Assembly (NCBI GenBank): GCA_963792915.1
Contig: CAWBYD010000004.1
Location: 186,001 to 250,000, forward strand
Direction: 5' to 3'
DNA length: 64,000 nt
Origin: Solirubrobacter sp963792915
Lineage (GTDB): Bacteria; Actinomycetota; Thermoleophilia; Solirubrobacterales; Solirubrobacteraceae
Under the pieces are notes generated by a model, which saw nothing but the letters and a program-made list of their open reading frames with translations, searched no databases and was not told the DNA's origin. This document shows, piece after piece, positions 1 to 10,282 of the stretch; position 1 is the first letter of the stretch; each line of letters begins with the position of its first letter. The position numbers were made by a program, and so were the translations under genes.

Positions 1-2
1 TC

Positions 3-479
3 GGGCTCGTGCGCTGCCCGCCGGAGGTCCGAGGCGTCGAGTCACGGCTGCTGCGGCTCGAGGCGCAGGGCGTGCTCGTCCGCCGCGATCACCGGCTCGT
101 CGCGGCCGCTCACGCGCGGCTGGACGAGCTGGGCGACGAGCCGGTGCTGCTGCATCCGCGCGAGGCCAACCCGGGTCACTACGACGCGGTCCTGGCGCTG
201 CTACGCGAGGCCGGCGGCGCGGCGCGCGTCGAGCTGCGCGAGCTCAGCTTCGACGTCGCCCACACACCCGTCCACGAGGGCCGGGCGGTGGCGATCGTCG
301 GCGAGTCCACGCTCGCCGGGCTGCCGGCCGGGCTGGCATGGCTGCCACTGGCGCCGCCGGCCGCGCTCGCCGTGCGGCTGCTCGCGCGCAAGCTCGACCG
401 CGCCCCGCCCGTCGGCCGCCTGCTGGCCGCGGCCGAGGACGTCGCCGACGAGCTCGGCTGGCGCGAGTGGCCGCGCTAA
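3..479 (+). CDS. LysR-type regulator, C-terminal part (5' cut by window edge)
   Basis: The reading frame is open from the first bases and ends with TAA at 477-479. The visible 159 or so residues look like the second half of a LysR substrate-binding domain: a hydrophobic strand followed by LVRCPPE, a central LHPREANPGHYDAV segment, and a late AIVGESTL strand in the place where the effector-binding lobe closes. The helix-turn-helix must lie upstream of the window. LysR proteins bind DNA as tetramers and respond to small ligands; the ligand cannot be guessed here. The stop overlaps the stop region of the convergent AhpD-like gene by four bases. Family assignment is fairly secure, the regulated target is unknown. 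Confidence 0.75.
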   Translation, partial: GLVRCPPEVRGVESRLLRLEAQGVLVRRDHRLVAAAHARLDELGDEPVLLHPREANPGHYDAVLALLREAGGAARVELRELSFDVAHTPVHEGRAVAIVGESTLAGLPAGLAWLPLAPPAALAVRLLARKLDRAPPVGRLLAAAEDVADELGWREWPR

Positions 480-937
480 TGCGAGGCCCGGTAGTGGCCG
501 GGCTCGGCCCGGCTCGCGATCATGAGCCGGTTCCACGCGTTGATCGCCGTGATGGCGAACACGAGCTGGGCCAGCTCCTCGGCGTCGAACGCCGCGGCCG
601 CCGCCTCCCACACCGGATCGGGAACGTGCCCGCCGGCGATCAGCGTCATCGCCTCGCACAGCTCGAGCGCCACGCGCTCGCGCTCGTCGTAGAGCGCGCT
701 CTCGCGCCAGGCGTCGAGCAGGTAGAGCCGCTCCTCGCGCTCGCCGCCGGCGCGCGCGTCCTTCCAGTGCATGTCGATGCAGAACGCGCAGCCGTTGAGC
801 TGCGAGGCGCGCACCTTGACCAGCTCCTCGACCACGGAATCGAGTTCGATCGACGCTTCGAGCCGGTACATCGCCGTGAACGGCTTCGGCGCCTGCTCGG
901 CGAGCTGGATCCTTCCGGCCGGAATGGTCGTGCTCAT
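476..937 (-). CDS. AhpD-like carboxymuconolactone decarboxylase family protein
   Basis: This 153-residue protein carries the alkylhydroperoxidase D core, with the redox pair C50-x2-C53 and a histidine at 57 in the string NGCAFCIDMH. Members of this small helical family use the two cysteines to reduce peroxides or act on organic acids; no specific substrate can be read from the sequence. The ATG at 937 is preferred over an upstream in-frame start because AGGAGG lies seven bases before it. The family normally forms homo-oligomers in the cytosol. It converges on the LysR gene and stands alone otherwise. A distantly related AhpD-like gene occurs near 56.9 kb, so two types are present in the window. 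Confidence 0.85.
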   Translation of the reverse strand: MSTTIPAGRIQLAEQAPKPFTAMYRLEASIELDSVVEELVKVRASQLNGCAFCIDMHWKDARAGGEREERLYLLDAWRESALYDERERVALELCEAMTLIAGGHVPDPVWEAAAAAFDAEELAQLVFAITAINAWNRLMIASRAEPGHYRASH

Positions 938-1101
938 GTCGGGCCTCCTGTGTCGCGGGACATCACGATCAGGACGCGGCGGGTGCGCTGGATGTGACAC
1001 GGGTGCTCATGCCGAGTCGCGCTCAAGACAGCCCGATCCGGTCTTTCACGGCACGGGCCCGGCGCCGTAGCGTCGATGGCACCCGACCCCGGAGGTATGC
1101 C

Positions 1102-1506
1102 ATGCCGACCGCCACCGACTCAAAGACCGTGCTCGAGCGCTACGTCGCGGCCATCCAGTCCCGCGACGCGGCCGCGATCCGCGAGTCCTTCGCCGAGCAC
1201 GCCGTCTGGCGGCTCGACGGGGAGCTGCCGATCTCCGGGACCTGGGAGGGGCGCGACGCGATCGTGGACGAGTTCCTCGCGACCGCGATGCGCTACTACG
1301 AGCCCGGCTCGGTCAGCATCGAGATCACCAGCCTGATCGCCGAGGGCGAGCAGGTCGTGATGGAGTGGACGAGCCGCGCCCGCACCACCGGCGGCAAGCC
1401 GTACGAGAACCGCTGCATCGCCACGTTCACCGTGCGCGACGGGCAGATCGAGGCCGTGAGCGAGTACATGGACACGCTCTACGCGTACCGAACGGCGTTC
1501 TCTTAA
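1102..1506 (+). CDS. SnoaL/NTF2-like fold protein
   Basis: A 134-residue cytosolic protein of the NTF2-like cone fold. It starts with a helix (VLERYVAAIQSRD), a strand with the typical W-R-L pattern, and later ends with a curved sheet that contains VVMEWTSRA and EYMDTLYAY. The family includes ketosteroid isomerases, polyketide cyclases and many small-molecule binders, so the exact reaction is open. The ATG at 1102 has GGAGGT about six bases upstream, which decides the start against an upstream GTG. Its stop overlaps the convergent amidase gene by four bases. Length agrees with the usual 120-140 residues. Confidence 0.75.
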   Translation: MPTATDSKTVLERYVAAIQSRDAAAIRESFAEHAVWRLDGELPISGTWEGRDAIVDEFLATAMRYYEPGSVSIEITSLIAEGEQVVMEWTSRARTTGGKPYENRCIATFTVRDGQIEAVSEYMDTLYAYRTAFS

Positions 1507-2918
1507 GTGGTCGGACGGTGATGCGCCCAGGGGTGCGCGGTCTCGAGCTGCGCGGCGATCTGCAGCAGCGTGTCCTCGCACAGCGGCTTGCCGGCGAGCT
1601 GCACGCCCGTCGGCAGGCCGTCGGCGCCGAATCCCACCGGGACCGAGATCGCCGGCTGCCCGGTGATGTTGAACAGCGACGTATAGGGCGTGAAGTTGCC
1701 CGAGCGTGCGAGGTCGGCCAGCGGGTTCTCGCCGAGCCCGTTGCACTCGCCGACGGGCAGCGGCCGTTCGGCCAGCGCCGGCGTGAGGAGAAGGTCGTAG
1801 TCGGCGAAGAACGCCACGATGCCGCGGGCCAGCGCCTGCATCTGGGCGACGGCGCCGAGGTAGGCGATCGACGGCGTGGCGACGGCCCGCTCCCACAGCG
1901 CGCGCGAGAGCGGCTCGATCTCGCCATCCTCGGGGTCACGGCCTGCGAGCCGGGTACCGAAGTCGATGCCCAGCGCCACTGCGGGCCCGAACGCGGAGAT
2001 GAACGTGTTCAGTACCTCGGGCGGCGGCAGCGCCGGCGTCGCCTCTTCGACATGGTGGCCGAGCGCGGCGAGGATCTCGGCGGCCACGCGCAGGCCGCGC
2101 ACGGCCTCGGGGTCCACCGGCGCCGCGAACGGGTTGTCGGCGCTGACGGCGATCCGCAGCCGGCCCGGATCGCGCCGCATCGCCGTCGCGTAGGGCTCGG
2201 CGGGGCGCGGCGCCCAGTTCGCGTCGCCCACCTCGTAGCCGCCGAGCACGTCGAGCGCGTGCGCGGTGTCGGCCACGGTGCGCGTGAGCACGCCGTTGCA
2301 GGCCAGCCAGGACTCCCCGAGGTCCGGCCCGCTCGATACGCGCCCGCGGCTCGGCTTGAGCCCGACGAGCCCGCAGCAGGCGGCGGGGATGCGGATCGAG
2401 CCGCCGCCGTCGTTGCCGTGGGCGAGCGGGACCATCCCGGCCGCGACCGCGGCCGCCGACCCGCCGCTCGACCCGCCAGGCGTGTGGTCGCGGTTCCAGG
2501 GGTTGCGCGTGATCCCGGTGTGGCGCGGCTCGGTGGTGGGCAGGATCGCGAACTCCGGCAGGTTGGTGATCCCGATGATCACGAAGCCGGCCTCGCGCAG
2601 GCGGCGCACCAGGTAGGCCGAGTGTCCGGGGCGGTGGTCGCCGAGGAAGCGCGACGCGAAGTTGAGCGGCAGCCCGGCGACCGGCACGTTGCCCTTGACC
2701 GCGATCGGCACGCCGGCGAACGGCTGCGCGTCGCCCGGCGTGACGGCGTCGGCGGCGGCCAGCGCGCGCTCGCCATCGACCGCGATGAACGCGTTGATGT
2801 CGGGATCGAGGGCTTCGACGCGGCGCAGCGCGGCGTCCACGATCTCGCGCGGGCTCGCGCCTCGGGTGCGCACCAAGGCGGAGAGCTCGGCGGCTGAGGC
2901 GAACGGAGTGTCGTCCAC
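1503..2918 (-). CDS. Amidase signature family hydrolase
   Basis: 471 residues from a GTG start at 2918. It has the full amidase signature: a lysine in AVKGN in the first quarter, then GGSSGGSAAAVAAG followed by DGGGSIRIPA, which supply the Ser-cisSer-Lys triad. Such enzymes cleave carboxamides to acid and ammonia; relatives range from GatA to indoleacetamide and 6-aminohexanoate hydrolases. No GatB or GatC gene is adjacent, so a catabolic amidase is more likely than the tRNA amidotransferase subunit. It is divergent from the MFS gene at 2984, leaving a 65-base shared control region, which hints at common regulation of uptake or export and hydrolysis. Substrate is unknown. Confidence 0.88.
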   Translation of the reverse strand: MDDTPFASAAELSALVRTRGASPREIVDAALRRVEALDPDINAFIAVDGERALAAADAVTPGDAQPFAGVPIAVKGNVPVAGLPLNFASRFLGDHRPGHSAYLVRRLREAGFVIIGITNLPEFAILPTTEPRHTGITRNPWNRDHTPGGSSGGSAAAVAAGMVPLAHGNDGGGSIRIPAACCGLVGLKPSRGRVSSGPDLGESWLACNGVLTRTVADTAHALDVLGGYEVGDANWAPRPAEPYATAMRRDPGRLRIAVSADNPFAAPVDPEAVRGLRVAAEILAALGHHVEEATPALPPPEVLNTFISAFGPAVALGIDFGTRLAGRDPEDGEIEPLSRALWERAVATPSIAYLGAVAQMQALARGIVAFFADYDLLLTPALAERPLPVGECNGLGENPLADLARSGNFTPYTSLFNITGQPAISVPVGFGADGLPTGVQLAGKPLCEDTLLQIAAQLETAHPWAHHRPTT

Positions 2919-2983
2919 TAGGCGCCGGAGCCTACGACACGGAGGTCTGCTCAGGAAACCTTTGGGCGACCTACCATCTTGCG

Positions 2984-4132
2984 GTGCCGACGACGAGCCG
3001 CTACCGGTGGGCGATCCTGGCCGCCGGGGTGTTCGCCCAGGGCGCGCTGTCGGCACTGCAGCAGGGCCTGCCCGCGCTCGGCCCGCTGTTGCGCGACGAG
3101 ATGGGGCTGTCGCTCGCCCAGGTGGGCGTCGTGTTCGCGTGCGTGAGCTGGGGGATCACGGCGCTGCTGCTGGGCTGGGGCTGGCTCGCCGATCGCGTGG
3201 GCGAGCGCCCGGTGGTCGTCACCGGGCTCACCGGCGGCGCGCTCGCGCTGATCGGCGCGGCGTTCACGACCGGCTACGGCCCGCTGGTGGCGACGCTGAC
3301 CGCGGCGGGCGCGCTGGGTGGCTGCACCTCGATCGCCAGCGGCCGCGCCGTGATGGGCTGGTTCGGGCGCCACCAGCGCGGGCTCGCGCTCGGCGTGCGG
3401 CAGATGGCGGTGCCGCTGGGCGGCGCCGCGGGCGCGCTGATCCTGCCGGCGCTGGGCGGGCTCAAACCGGCGCTGCTGGCACTCGCGGGCGCGTTCGCGG
3501 CGGGCGCGCTGGCCTGCGGCGTGCTGTTCCGCGCGGCCCCCGGCGCCGCCGCGCCCGACGAGGCGCTCCCCGCCCCGCTGCGCGACGCCCGCATGTGGCG
3601 GCTCTCGATCGCTTCGTGCTTCTACGTCGTGGCGCAGATCTCGGTGATCTCGTTCACGGTCCTGTTCCTGCACGAGCACCGCCATGTCGCGGCGGGCGCG
3701 GCCGCCGCGGTGCTGGGCGCCCTCCAGCTCGGCGGCGCCGCCTCGCGCGCGCTGGCGGGCTGGCGCTCGGATCGCAGCGGCCTGCGGATCCCGCTGATGC
3801 GGCGGATCGGGCTGGCCACCGCGGCCGGGCTCGCGGCTGTGGCGCTGCTGGCCGACGCGCCGCTCGTCGCGCTCGTTCCCGCCCTGTGGGCCGCGGGCGT
3901 GGTCAGCATGAGCTGGAACGGGCTCTCGGTGACCGCCGCGGCCGAGCTGGCGGGGCCGGGCCGCACCGGCGCCGCGCTGGGGCTGCAACAGACGCTGGTC
4001 GCGCTCGCCGCGGGCAGCGGGGTGCTGTTCGCGGCGCTCGTCACCGCCACCTCGTGGCCGGTGTCGTTCGCGCTGCTGGCCGTGCCGTCGCTCGCGGGCT
4101 GGTGGCTGCTGCGCCCGCTGCGGCACGCATGA
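2984..4132 (+). CDS. MFS transporter
   Basis: A 382-residue membrane protein with about twelve hydrophobic segments and the MFS loop after helix 2 (GWLADRVGERP), matching motif A in shortened form. It starts at GTG 2984. The second half repeats the fold, with QLGGAASRALAGWRSDRSG as the equivalent loop. Substrate cannot be deduced; the protein resembles the nitrate/oxalate and drug-exporter groups about equally. The divergent neighbour is an amidase, so transport of an amide or its product is a possible but unproven link. The length is at the short end for the family but both halves are complete. Confidence 0.82.
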   Translation: MPTTSRYRWAILAAGVFAQGALSALQQGLPALGPLLRDEMGLSLAQVGVVFACVSWGITALLLGWGWLADRVGERPVVVTGLTGGALALIGAAFTTGYGPLVATLTAAGALGGCTSIASGRAVMGWFGRHQRGLALGVRQMAVPLGGAAGALILPALGGLKPALLALAGAFAAGALACGVLFRAAPGAAAPDEALPAPLRDARMWRLSIASCFYVVAQISVISFTVLFLHEHRHVAAGAAAAVLGALQLGGAASRALAGWRSDRSGLRIPLMRRIGLATAAGLAAVALLADAPLVALVPALWAAGVVSMSWNGLSVTAAAELAGPGRTGAALGLQQTLVALAAGSGVLFAALVTATSWPVSFALLAVPSLAGWWLLRPLRHA

Positions 4133-4200
4133 CAGATGTCATGGCCAAGTGAGGACGCGCGCCACTTACCGGCGCGCCGCGGCGGACGTACCTTCGCCGC

Positions 4201-5079
4201 ATGATCCACGTGGCGAACCTCCGCAAGGCCTACGACGGCGCCGATGTCGTCCGCGGCGTGTCCTTCGACGTCGGCCCCGGCGAGGTCTTCTGCCTGCTCG
4301 GCCCCAACGGTGCCGGCAAGACGACGACCGTCGAGATCCTCGAGGGCTACCGGCTGCCCGGCTCGGGCGAGGTGACCGTGCTGGGGCGCGATCCGGCCGC
4401 CGGCGGGCGCGAGTTCCGCGAGCGCGTCGGCATCGTGCTGCAGGAGTCGGTGATGACGCCGACGCTGAAGGTCGGCGAGCTGCTCGAGATGCACGCGCGC
4501 TACCACCGCCGCCCGCGGGCGCTCGACGAGGTGATCGCGCTGGTGGAGCTCGACGTGCGCCGCGACCAGCTGATCGAGACGCTCTCGGGTGGCCAGCGGC
4601 GGCGGCTCGACCTGGCGCTGGCGCTGGTCGGCGACCCCGACCTGCTGTTCCTCGACGAGCCGACGACGGGCTTCGATCCGGGAGCGCGCCGCCACGCCTG
4701 GGCCGCGATCCGCTCGCTGTGCTCGCTCGGCAAGACCGTCGTGCTGACCACGCACTACATGGACGAGGCGCAGGCGCTCGCCGACCGCGTCGGCGTGATG
4801 GTGGACGGCGAGCTTGTGGCCTGCGGGCCGCCCGCGCAGCTCGCCGGCCGCGACGCGCTGCCGACCGAGATCCGCTTCGCGACGCCGCCGCTGGCGCTGC
4901 CGGACCTGCGCGACGCGTCGGTCGCGATCGACGGCGAGAGCGTGCTCGTCAAGACGCCGCACGGCGTCGAGACCGCCCACCGGCTGACCGGCTGGGCGCT
5001 CGAGCACGGCATCGCGCTGCGCGGCTTCGCGGTCGCGCAACCCTCGCTGGAAGACGTCTACCTGGCGCTGACGGCATGA
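4201..5079 (+). CDS. ABC transporter ATP-binding protein (DrrA/antibiotic export type)
   Basis: 292 residues with all nucleotide-binding motifs: Walker A GPNGAGKT at 34-41, signature LSGGQ at 129-133, Walker B LLFLDEP at 149-155 and the switch histidine at 186 in TTHYMDEAQ. The C-terminal 70 residues form the extra domain seen in DrrA-type exporters. It would energise the permease encoded next, in an exporter of a lipid or drug-like compound. ATG is at 4201, and its TGA overlaps the permease ATG (ATGA at 5076-5079). It is the first gene of a four-gene operon whose last two genes are a sensor kinase and response regulator, the arrangement typical of self-regulated exporters. Confidence 0.92.
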   Translation: MIHVANLRKAYDGADVVRGVSFDVGPGEVFCLLGPNGAGKTTTVEILEGYRLPGSGEVTVLGRDPAAGGREFRERVGIVLQESVMTPTLKVGELLEMHARYHRRPRALDEVIALVELDVRRDQLIETLSGGQRRRLDLALALVGDPDLLFLDEPTTGFDPGARRHAWAAIRSLCSLGKTVVLTTHYMDEAQALADRVGVMVDGELVACGPPAQLAGRDALPTEIRFATPPLALPDLRDASVAIDGESVLVKTPHGVETAHRLTGWALEHGIALRGFAVAQPSLEDVYLALTA

Positions 5080-5843
5080 TCGCGCTCGCGCTCTGGCAGG
5101 TCCGCTACGAGCAGCGCGCGTTCTGGCGCAACCGTAAGTGGACGGTGTTCACGTTCGCGTTCCCTGTGATGCTGCTACTGATCTTCGGCTACCTCAACAG
5201 CGCGACGACGCTCGACACCCGCGGCGACATCTCCTACGTCAGCTTCTACGTGCCGGGAATCCTCGCCTACGCACTTGTCGGAACGGCGTTCTCCAATCTT
5301 GCGCTGAGCTTCGTCCACGCGCGTGACCTCGGGCTGATCAAGCGCATTCAGGGCACGCCGCTGCCGTGGGGCGCGTACGTCGCGGGCCGGGTCGGGTCGA
5401 CGCTCGTCACGGTGGGTGTGATGACGGCGCTGGTGCTGGGGATCGGGGCGGTGCTGTTCGGGGTGGGCGTGCGGCTCTCGACGCTGCCGGGGCTCGTGCT
5501 CGCGCTGGCGCTGGGCACCGCCTGCCTGGCGTCGCTCGGCGTCGCCGTCGCGCGGGTGCTGCCGAGCGCCGAGGCCGCCGGGCCCGTGCAGGCGATCCTG
5601 GTCATGCCCGTCACGTTCATCTCCGGTACGTTCTACCCGCTCGACGGCAGCCCGGCCTGGCTGCGCGACGTCGCCCGAGCGCTGCCGCTGCAGCCGCTCG
5701 CCGATGCCCTGCAGGTCGCGTTCGATCCGCGCACGGCGGGCGCGGGCATCGCCGGCACGGATCTCCTGCTGCTGGCCGGCTGGACGGTGGCCGGCCTCTG
5801 GTTCGCGCGCGCCTTCCTGCGTACGCTGACCCGGCGCGCATGA
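5076..5843 (+). CDS. ABC-2 type transporter permease
   Basis: 255 residues with six hydrophobic segments: one near residues 25-45, a pair around 60-95, and three in the second half, the last ending just before FLRTLTRRA. The conserved ABC-2 stretch is present in the form VMPVTFISGTFYPLDGSPAWL, which is the usual signature before the fifth segment. It pairs with the ATPase encoded just upstream, with which it overlaps by ATGA, and it overlaps the kinase gene downstream in the same way. Together they should form a homodimeric permease exporter. The transported compound is not shown by the sequence. Confidence 0.9.
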   Translation: MIALALWQVRYEQRAFWRNRKWTVFTFAFPVMLLLIFGYLNSATTLDTRGDISYVSFYVPGILAYALVGTAFSNLALSFVHARDLGLIKRIQGTPLPWGAYVAGRVGSTLVTVGVMTALVLGIGAVLFGVGVRLSTLPGLVLALALGTACLASLGVAVARVLPSAEAAGPVQAILVMPVTFISGTFYPLDGSPAWLRDVARALPLQPLADALQVAFDPRTAGAGIAGTDLLLLAGWTVAGLWFARAFLRTLTRRA

Positions 5844-6910
5844 CCGAGCGCCAGCACAGCCGGTGGGACTGGGCCGGGCCGGCCGTCGGCCTGCTCTGGC
5901 TCGCGTTCCCGATCGCCTCGATGGCCGGGCAGGGGGCGACGCCGGCTCAGATCGTGCTCGCGGCGGCCGGCTCGCTCACCTACGCGTGGCTGTTCATCGC
6001 CCGCGGCGCGCGCCAGGAGCGCGAGTGGCGCCCGGGCGAGGACGTCGCCGTGATCGGCGCCATGACCGCGATCGCGATCGTGCTGACGCTGGCGATCGGC
6101 GCCGAGTGGGCGATGCTGTTCGTGTTCGTGACCGTCCCGGGCGGGCTGCGGCTGCCGCCGGACCGGGCGTTCTGGCTCGTGCTGGCACTGGTGGCGCTGG
6201 CCGCCGGGCTCTCGCTGACCGATCCGGAGATCGGCTCGGACGTCGCCGTGACGTGGGCGGCGGCGACGTTCGGCACCGGCCTGCTGTTCATCTCGCTCGG
6301 GCGCGTGCTGGCTGCGAATGCGGAGCTCAAGCGGGCGCGCGCGGAGCTGGCCGAGCATGCGGTGGCGGAGGAGCGCCTGCGCTTCGCGCGCGATCTGCAC
6401 GACCTGCTGGGCCACTCGCTGTCGGTGATCGCGCTCAAGGCCGAGCTGGCCGGGCGCCTGCTCCGCGCCCGCCCCGCCGAGGCCGCCGAGCACGTGGCGG
6501 ACGTCGAGCGCGTGGCGCGCTCGGCGCTCGCCGAGGTGCGCGACGCGGTCAGCGGCTACCGGCGGCCGACGCTGGCGGGCGAGGTCGCGGGCGCGCGGGT
6601 GGCGCTGGCGGCCGCCGGGATCGAGGCCGAGGTGAGCGCGGGCGACGAGCCGCTCGACGCCGAGGCCGAGGCGGTGCTCGCGTGGGCCGTGCGCGAGGGC
6701 ACGACCAACGTGATCCGCCACAGCGGCGCGCGGCGCGTGCGGATCGTCGTCGACGGCTCGAGCGCGGAGATCGCCGACGACGGGCGCGGCGGCGACGGCA
6801 GCGGCCACGGGCTCGACGGCCTGCGCGAGCGCGCCGAGCGGCTCGGCGGCCGGCTCGAGGCCGGCCCGCGCGCCGGCGGTGGCTTCGGCCTGCGGGTCAC
6901 GCTGCCGTGA
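5840..6910 (+). CDS. NarL-group sensor histidine kinase
   Basis: 356 residues. The first 150 form about six membrane segments with almost no extracellular domain, as in DesK-like sensors of the membrane or of the neighbouring transporter. A HisKA_3 box follows, RFARDLHDLLGH, with the phospho-acceptor H187. The ATPase domain is short, with an N box near EGTTNVIRHS and a G box ADDGRGGDGSGHGL. It phosphorylates the response regulator encoded next, with which it overlaps by GTGA. Its own ATG overlaps the permease stop. In comparable operons the kinase monitors the exporter's substrate or its workload; that role is an inference from context. Confidence 0.9.
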   Translation: MTERQHSRWDWAGPAVGLLWLAFPIASMAGQGATPAQIVLAAAGSLTYAWLFIARGARQEREWRPGEDVAVIGAMTAIAIVLTLAIGAEWAMLFVFVTVPGGLRLPPDRAFWLVLALVALAAGLSLTDPEIGSDVAVTWAAATFGTGLLFISLGRVLAANAELKRARAELAEHAVAEERLRFARDLHDLLGHSLSVIALKAELAGRLLRARPAEAAEHVADVERVARSALAEVRDAVSGYRRPTLAGEVAGARVALAAAGIEAEVSAGDEPLDAEAEAVLAWAVREGTTNVIRHSGARRVRIVVDGSSAEIADDGRGGDGSGHGLDGLRERAERLGGRLEAGPRAGGGFGLRVTLP

Positions 6911-7503
6911 TCCGCGTGCTGCTCGCCGAGGACCAGGCGATGGTGCGCGGCGCGCTCGCGTCGCTGCTCGAGCTCGAGCCGGACATCGAGGTCGCCGCCC
7001 AGGTCGGGCGCGGCGACGAGGTGCTCGCGGCGGTGCATGCGGCGCAGCCGGACATCGCGCTGCTGGACATCGAGCTGCCGGGCATGAGCGGGATCGACGC
7101 CGCCGCCCAGCTGCGCGGCCTGACCCGCGTGCTGATCCTGACGACGTTCGGCCGGCCCGGCTACCTGCGCCGGGCGATGGAGGCCGGCGCCTCCGGCTTC
7201 CTGCTCAAGGACGCGCCCGCCGCCGACCTGGCGCGCGCCATCCGCCGCGCGATGGCCGGCGAGCGGATCGTCGACCCCGGCCTGGCGGCCGCCGCGCTGT
7301 CGGAGGGCGCCTCGCCGCTGACGCCGCGCGAGCGCGAGGTGCTCGCGCGCGCCCGCACCGAAGGCACGATCGCCGAGCTCGCCGCGTCCCTGCACCTCTC
7401 GCCCGGCACGGCCCGCAACCACCTCTCCTCGATCATGCAGAAGCTCGGCGCGCACTCGCGCATCGAGGCGATCAGGATCGCGGAGGAGAAGGGCTGGCTA
7501 TGA
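6907..7503 (+). CDS. NarL/LuxR-type response regulator
   Basis: 198 residues: a receiver domain with acidic pair E8-D9, phospho-acceptor D54 in ALLDIELPG, the switch Thr in LILTTFGR and Lys in FLLKDAP, then a LuxR-type helix-turn-helix starting at LTPREREVLARA and ending with MQKLGAHSRIEAI. The GTG start overlaps the kinase stop. It is expected to bind the promoter of this ABC operon and so couple transporter expression to the kinase signal. The HTH is slightly unusual because the usual AxGxxNxEIA helix reads ARTEGTIAELAASL; it still has the right length. It is the last gene of the operon. Confidence 0.9.
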   Translation: MIRVLLAEDQAMVRGALASLLELEPDIEVAAQVGRGDEVLAAVHAAQPDIALLDIELPGMSGIDAAAQLRGLTRVLILTTFGRPGYLRRAMEAGASGFLLKDAPAADLARAIRRAMAGERIVDPGLAAAALSEGASPLTPREREVLARARTEGTIAELAASLHLSPGTARNHLSSIMQKLGAHSRIEAIRIAEEKGWL

Positions 7504-7571
7504 GGTCGGCGACCGCGGCCCGCGGGACGTGGAGCGATCTCCACGACCGCCTCGGGTAGCCTGGCGCGCCG

Positions 7572-8597
7572 ATGCGCGCGCTCGTGAAGGCCTACGCCGA
7601 GCCGGGACTCTGGCTGCAGGACGTGCCGGAGCCCGAGGTCTCGATCAACGACGTCCTGATCCGCGTCGACCGGACCGGGATCTGCGGCACCGACCTGCAC
7701 ATCCACTCGTGGGACGCCTGGGCGCAGCGGACGATCCCGGTCGGGCTCGTGATCGGGCACGAGTTCGTCGGCGAGGTCGTCGAGGTCGGCTCGAACGTCA
7801 CGGGCTTCGCGCCCGGGGACCTGGTGAGCGGCGAGGGACATCTCGTGTGTGGGCGCTGCCGCAACTGCATGGCGGGCCGGCGCCACCTGTGCGCGCACAC
7901 CCAGGGCATCGGCGTCACGCGCACGGGCGCGTTCGCGGACTACATCGCGCTCCCCATGACCAACGTGTGGCACCACCACCCGAGCATCGACCGCGACGTC
8001 GCGGCGATCTTCGACCCGTTCGGCAACGCCGTCCACACGGCGCTGGCCTTCAAGGTGCTCGGCGAGGACGTGCTGATCACCGGCGCCGGGCCGATCGGGA
8101 TCATGGCCGCCGCCGTCGTCCGCCACGCGGGCGCGCGCCACGTCGTGATCACCGACGTCAACCCGCACCGGCTGGCGCTCGCGCACGCCATGAACGTCAC
8201 CCGCGCGCTCGACGTGCGCACCGAGGCCATCGCGGACGTCCAGCGCGAGCTGGGCATGGAGGAGGGCTTCGACGTCGGCCTCGAGATGTCCGGCAACGCG
8301 TCGGCCCTGCGCGACATGATCGCCAACATGGCCCACGGCGGCCGGATCGCGCTGCTGGGAATCCCACCGGATGAGTTCGCGATCGACTTCAACCAGGTCG
8401 TCTTCAACATGCTGACGATCAAGGGCATCTACGGCCGCGAGATGTACGAGACGTGGTACGCGATGTCGGTGATGGTGCAGTCCGGGCTCGACGTGAAGCC
8501 CGTGATCACCCACCACTTCGGCCGCGACGAGCACGAGGCGGCGTTCGCGGCCGCCGCGGGCGGGAAGGCCGGCAAGGTCATCCTGCACTGGGAGTGA
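7572..8597 (+). CDS. tdh: L-threonine 3-dehydrogenase
   Basis: 341 residues of the zinc alcohol-dehydrogenase fold, the normal Tdh length. Catalytic zinc ligands are C38, H63 and E64 (GHEFVG); structural zinc ligands are C93, C96, C99 and C107. The Rossmann motif is GAGPIG. It oxidises L-threonine with NAD to 2-amino-3-ketobutyrate, which the next gene product cleaves. The pair therefore turns threonine into glycine plus acetyl-CoA. The gap to kbl is about 30 bases, which indicates one transcript. The late segment GIYGREMYETWY is characteristic of threonine dehydrogenases and supports this over generic sorbitol dehydrogenase. Confidence 0.95.
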   Translation: MRALVKAYAEPGLWLQDVPEPEVSINDVLIRVDRTGICGTDLHIHSWDAWAQRTIPVGLVIGHEFVGEVVEVGSNVTGFAPGDLVSGEGHLVCGRCRNCMAGRRHLCAHTQGIGVTRTGAFADYIALPMTNVWHHHPSIDRDVAAIFDPFGNAVHTALAFKVLGEDVLITGAGPIGIMAAAVVRHAGARHVVITDVNPHRLALAHAMNVTRALDVRTEAIADVQRELGMEEGFDVGLEMSGNASALRDMIANMAHGGRIALLGIPPDEFAIDFNQVVFNMLTIKGIYGREMYETWYAMSVMVQSGLDVKPVITHHFGRDEHEAAFAAAAGGKAGKVILHWE

Positions 8598-8626
8598 AGC
8601 CCCCATCCGACCGTCTAAGGAGCACC

Positions 8627-9785
<1,159 letters not shown>

Positions 9786-9811
<26 letters not shown>

Positions 9812-10282
9812 CGGGGCCGTCGGCCGGTGGCGGAGCGCCCCGCAGCTCGCGCCACATGGCATGCGGCGGCATCGCGATCTCGAGCCCGCCGGGCTGGCCG
9901 ACGATCACCGGCGCGGCGATCTCCGCGAAGCCGAAGTGGGCGTACAGGCCCACGTTGTGCGCCCCACAGAAGAGCATCGCCACGTCCGGCCCGAGCGTCG
10001 CCGCGCGCTCCAGCGAGGCCGCCATGACCGGGCGAGACAGGCCCTCGCCGCGGCGCGAGCGCGTCACGAACACGTCGCCCACGCCGACGACCGGGAAGGC
10101 GTCGGTCTCCGCGACGACCAGCCCGACATCGAGACCGGCCGGTCGCCGTCGAACAGCACCGTATAGAGGTCCTTGGAGCGCCACCGGATCGACAGGTCCT
10201 CGGCGCGGAACGGGTCCTCCTCGCCGTCGCGCAGCTCCTCCCAGCGGTCGTGCCCGAGCGGACCGATGTGCTCGAGCCGCAT
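9786..10282 (-). pseudogene. GNAT acetyltransferase, single-base frameshift
   Basis: The N-terminal third reads from ATG 10282 (RWEELRDGEEDPFRAEDL...LFDGDRPVS), then the frame is lost. The rest is coded one base over: VGLVVAETDAFPVVGVGDVFVTRSRRGEGL, the acetyl-CoA-binding loop, and FCGAHNVGLYAHFGFAEI, the classical GNAT C-terminus, ending at TGA 9786-9788. Adding one base near 10128-10131 joins both parts into a normal protein of about 165 residues (reading ...VSHVGLVV...). The gene overlaps the cupin stop by one base, so it was the third gene of the phosphodiesterase-cupin operon. Either it is inactivated or the sequence has a one-base error; the reading pattern cannot tell these apart. Confidence 0.75.

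Noticed and set aside
4201..7503. A novel antibiotic-resistance or lantibiotic system in the ABC-kinase-regulator operon.
   Set aside because: The arrangement is a common self-regulated exporter; nothing in the window points to a specific peptide or drug.
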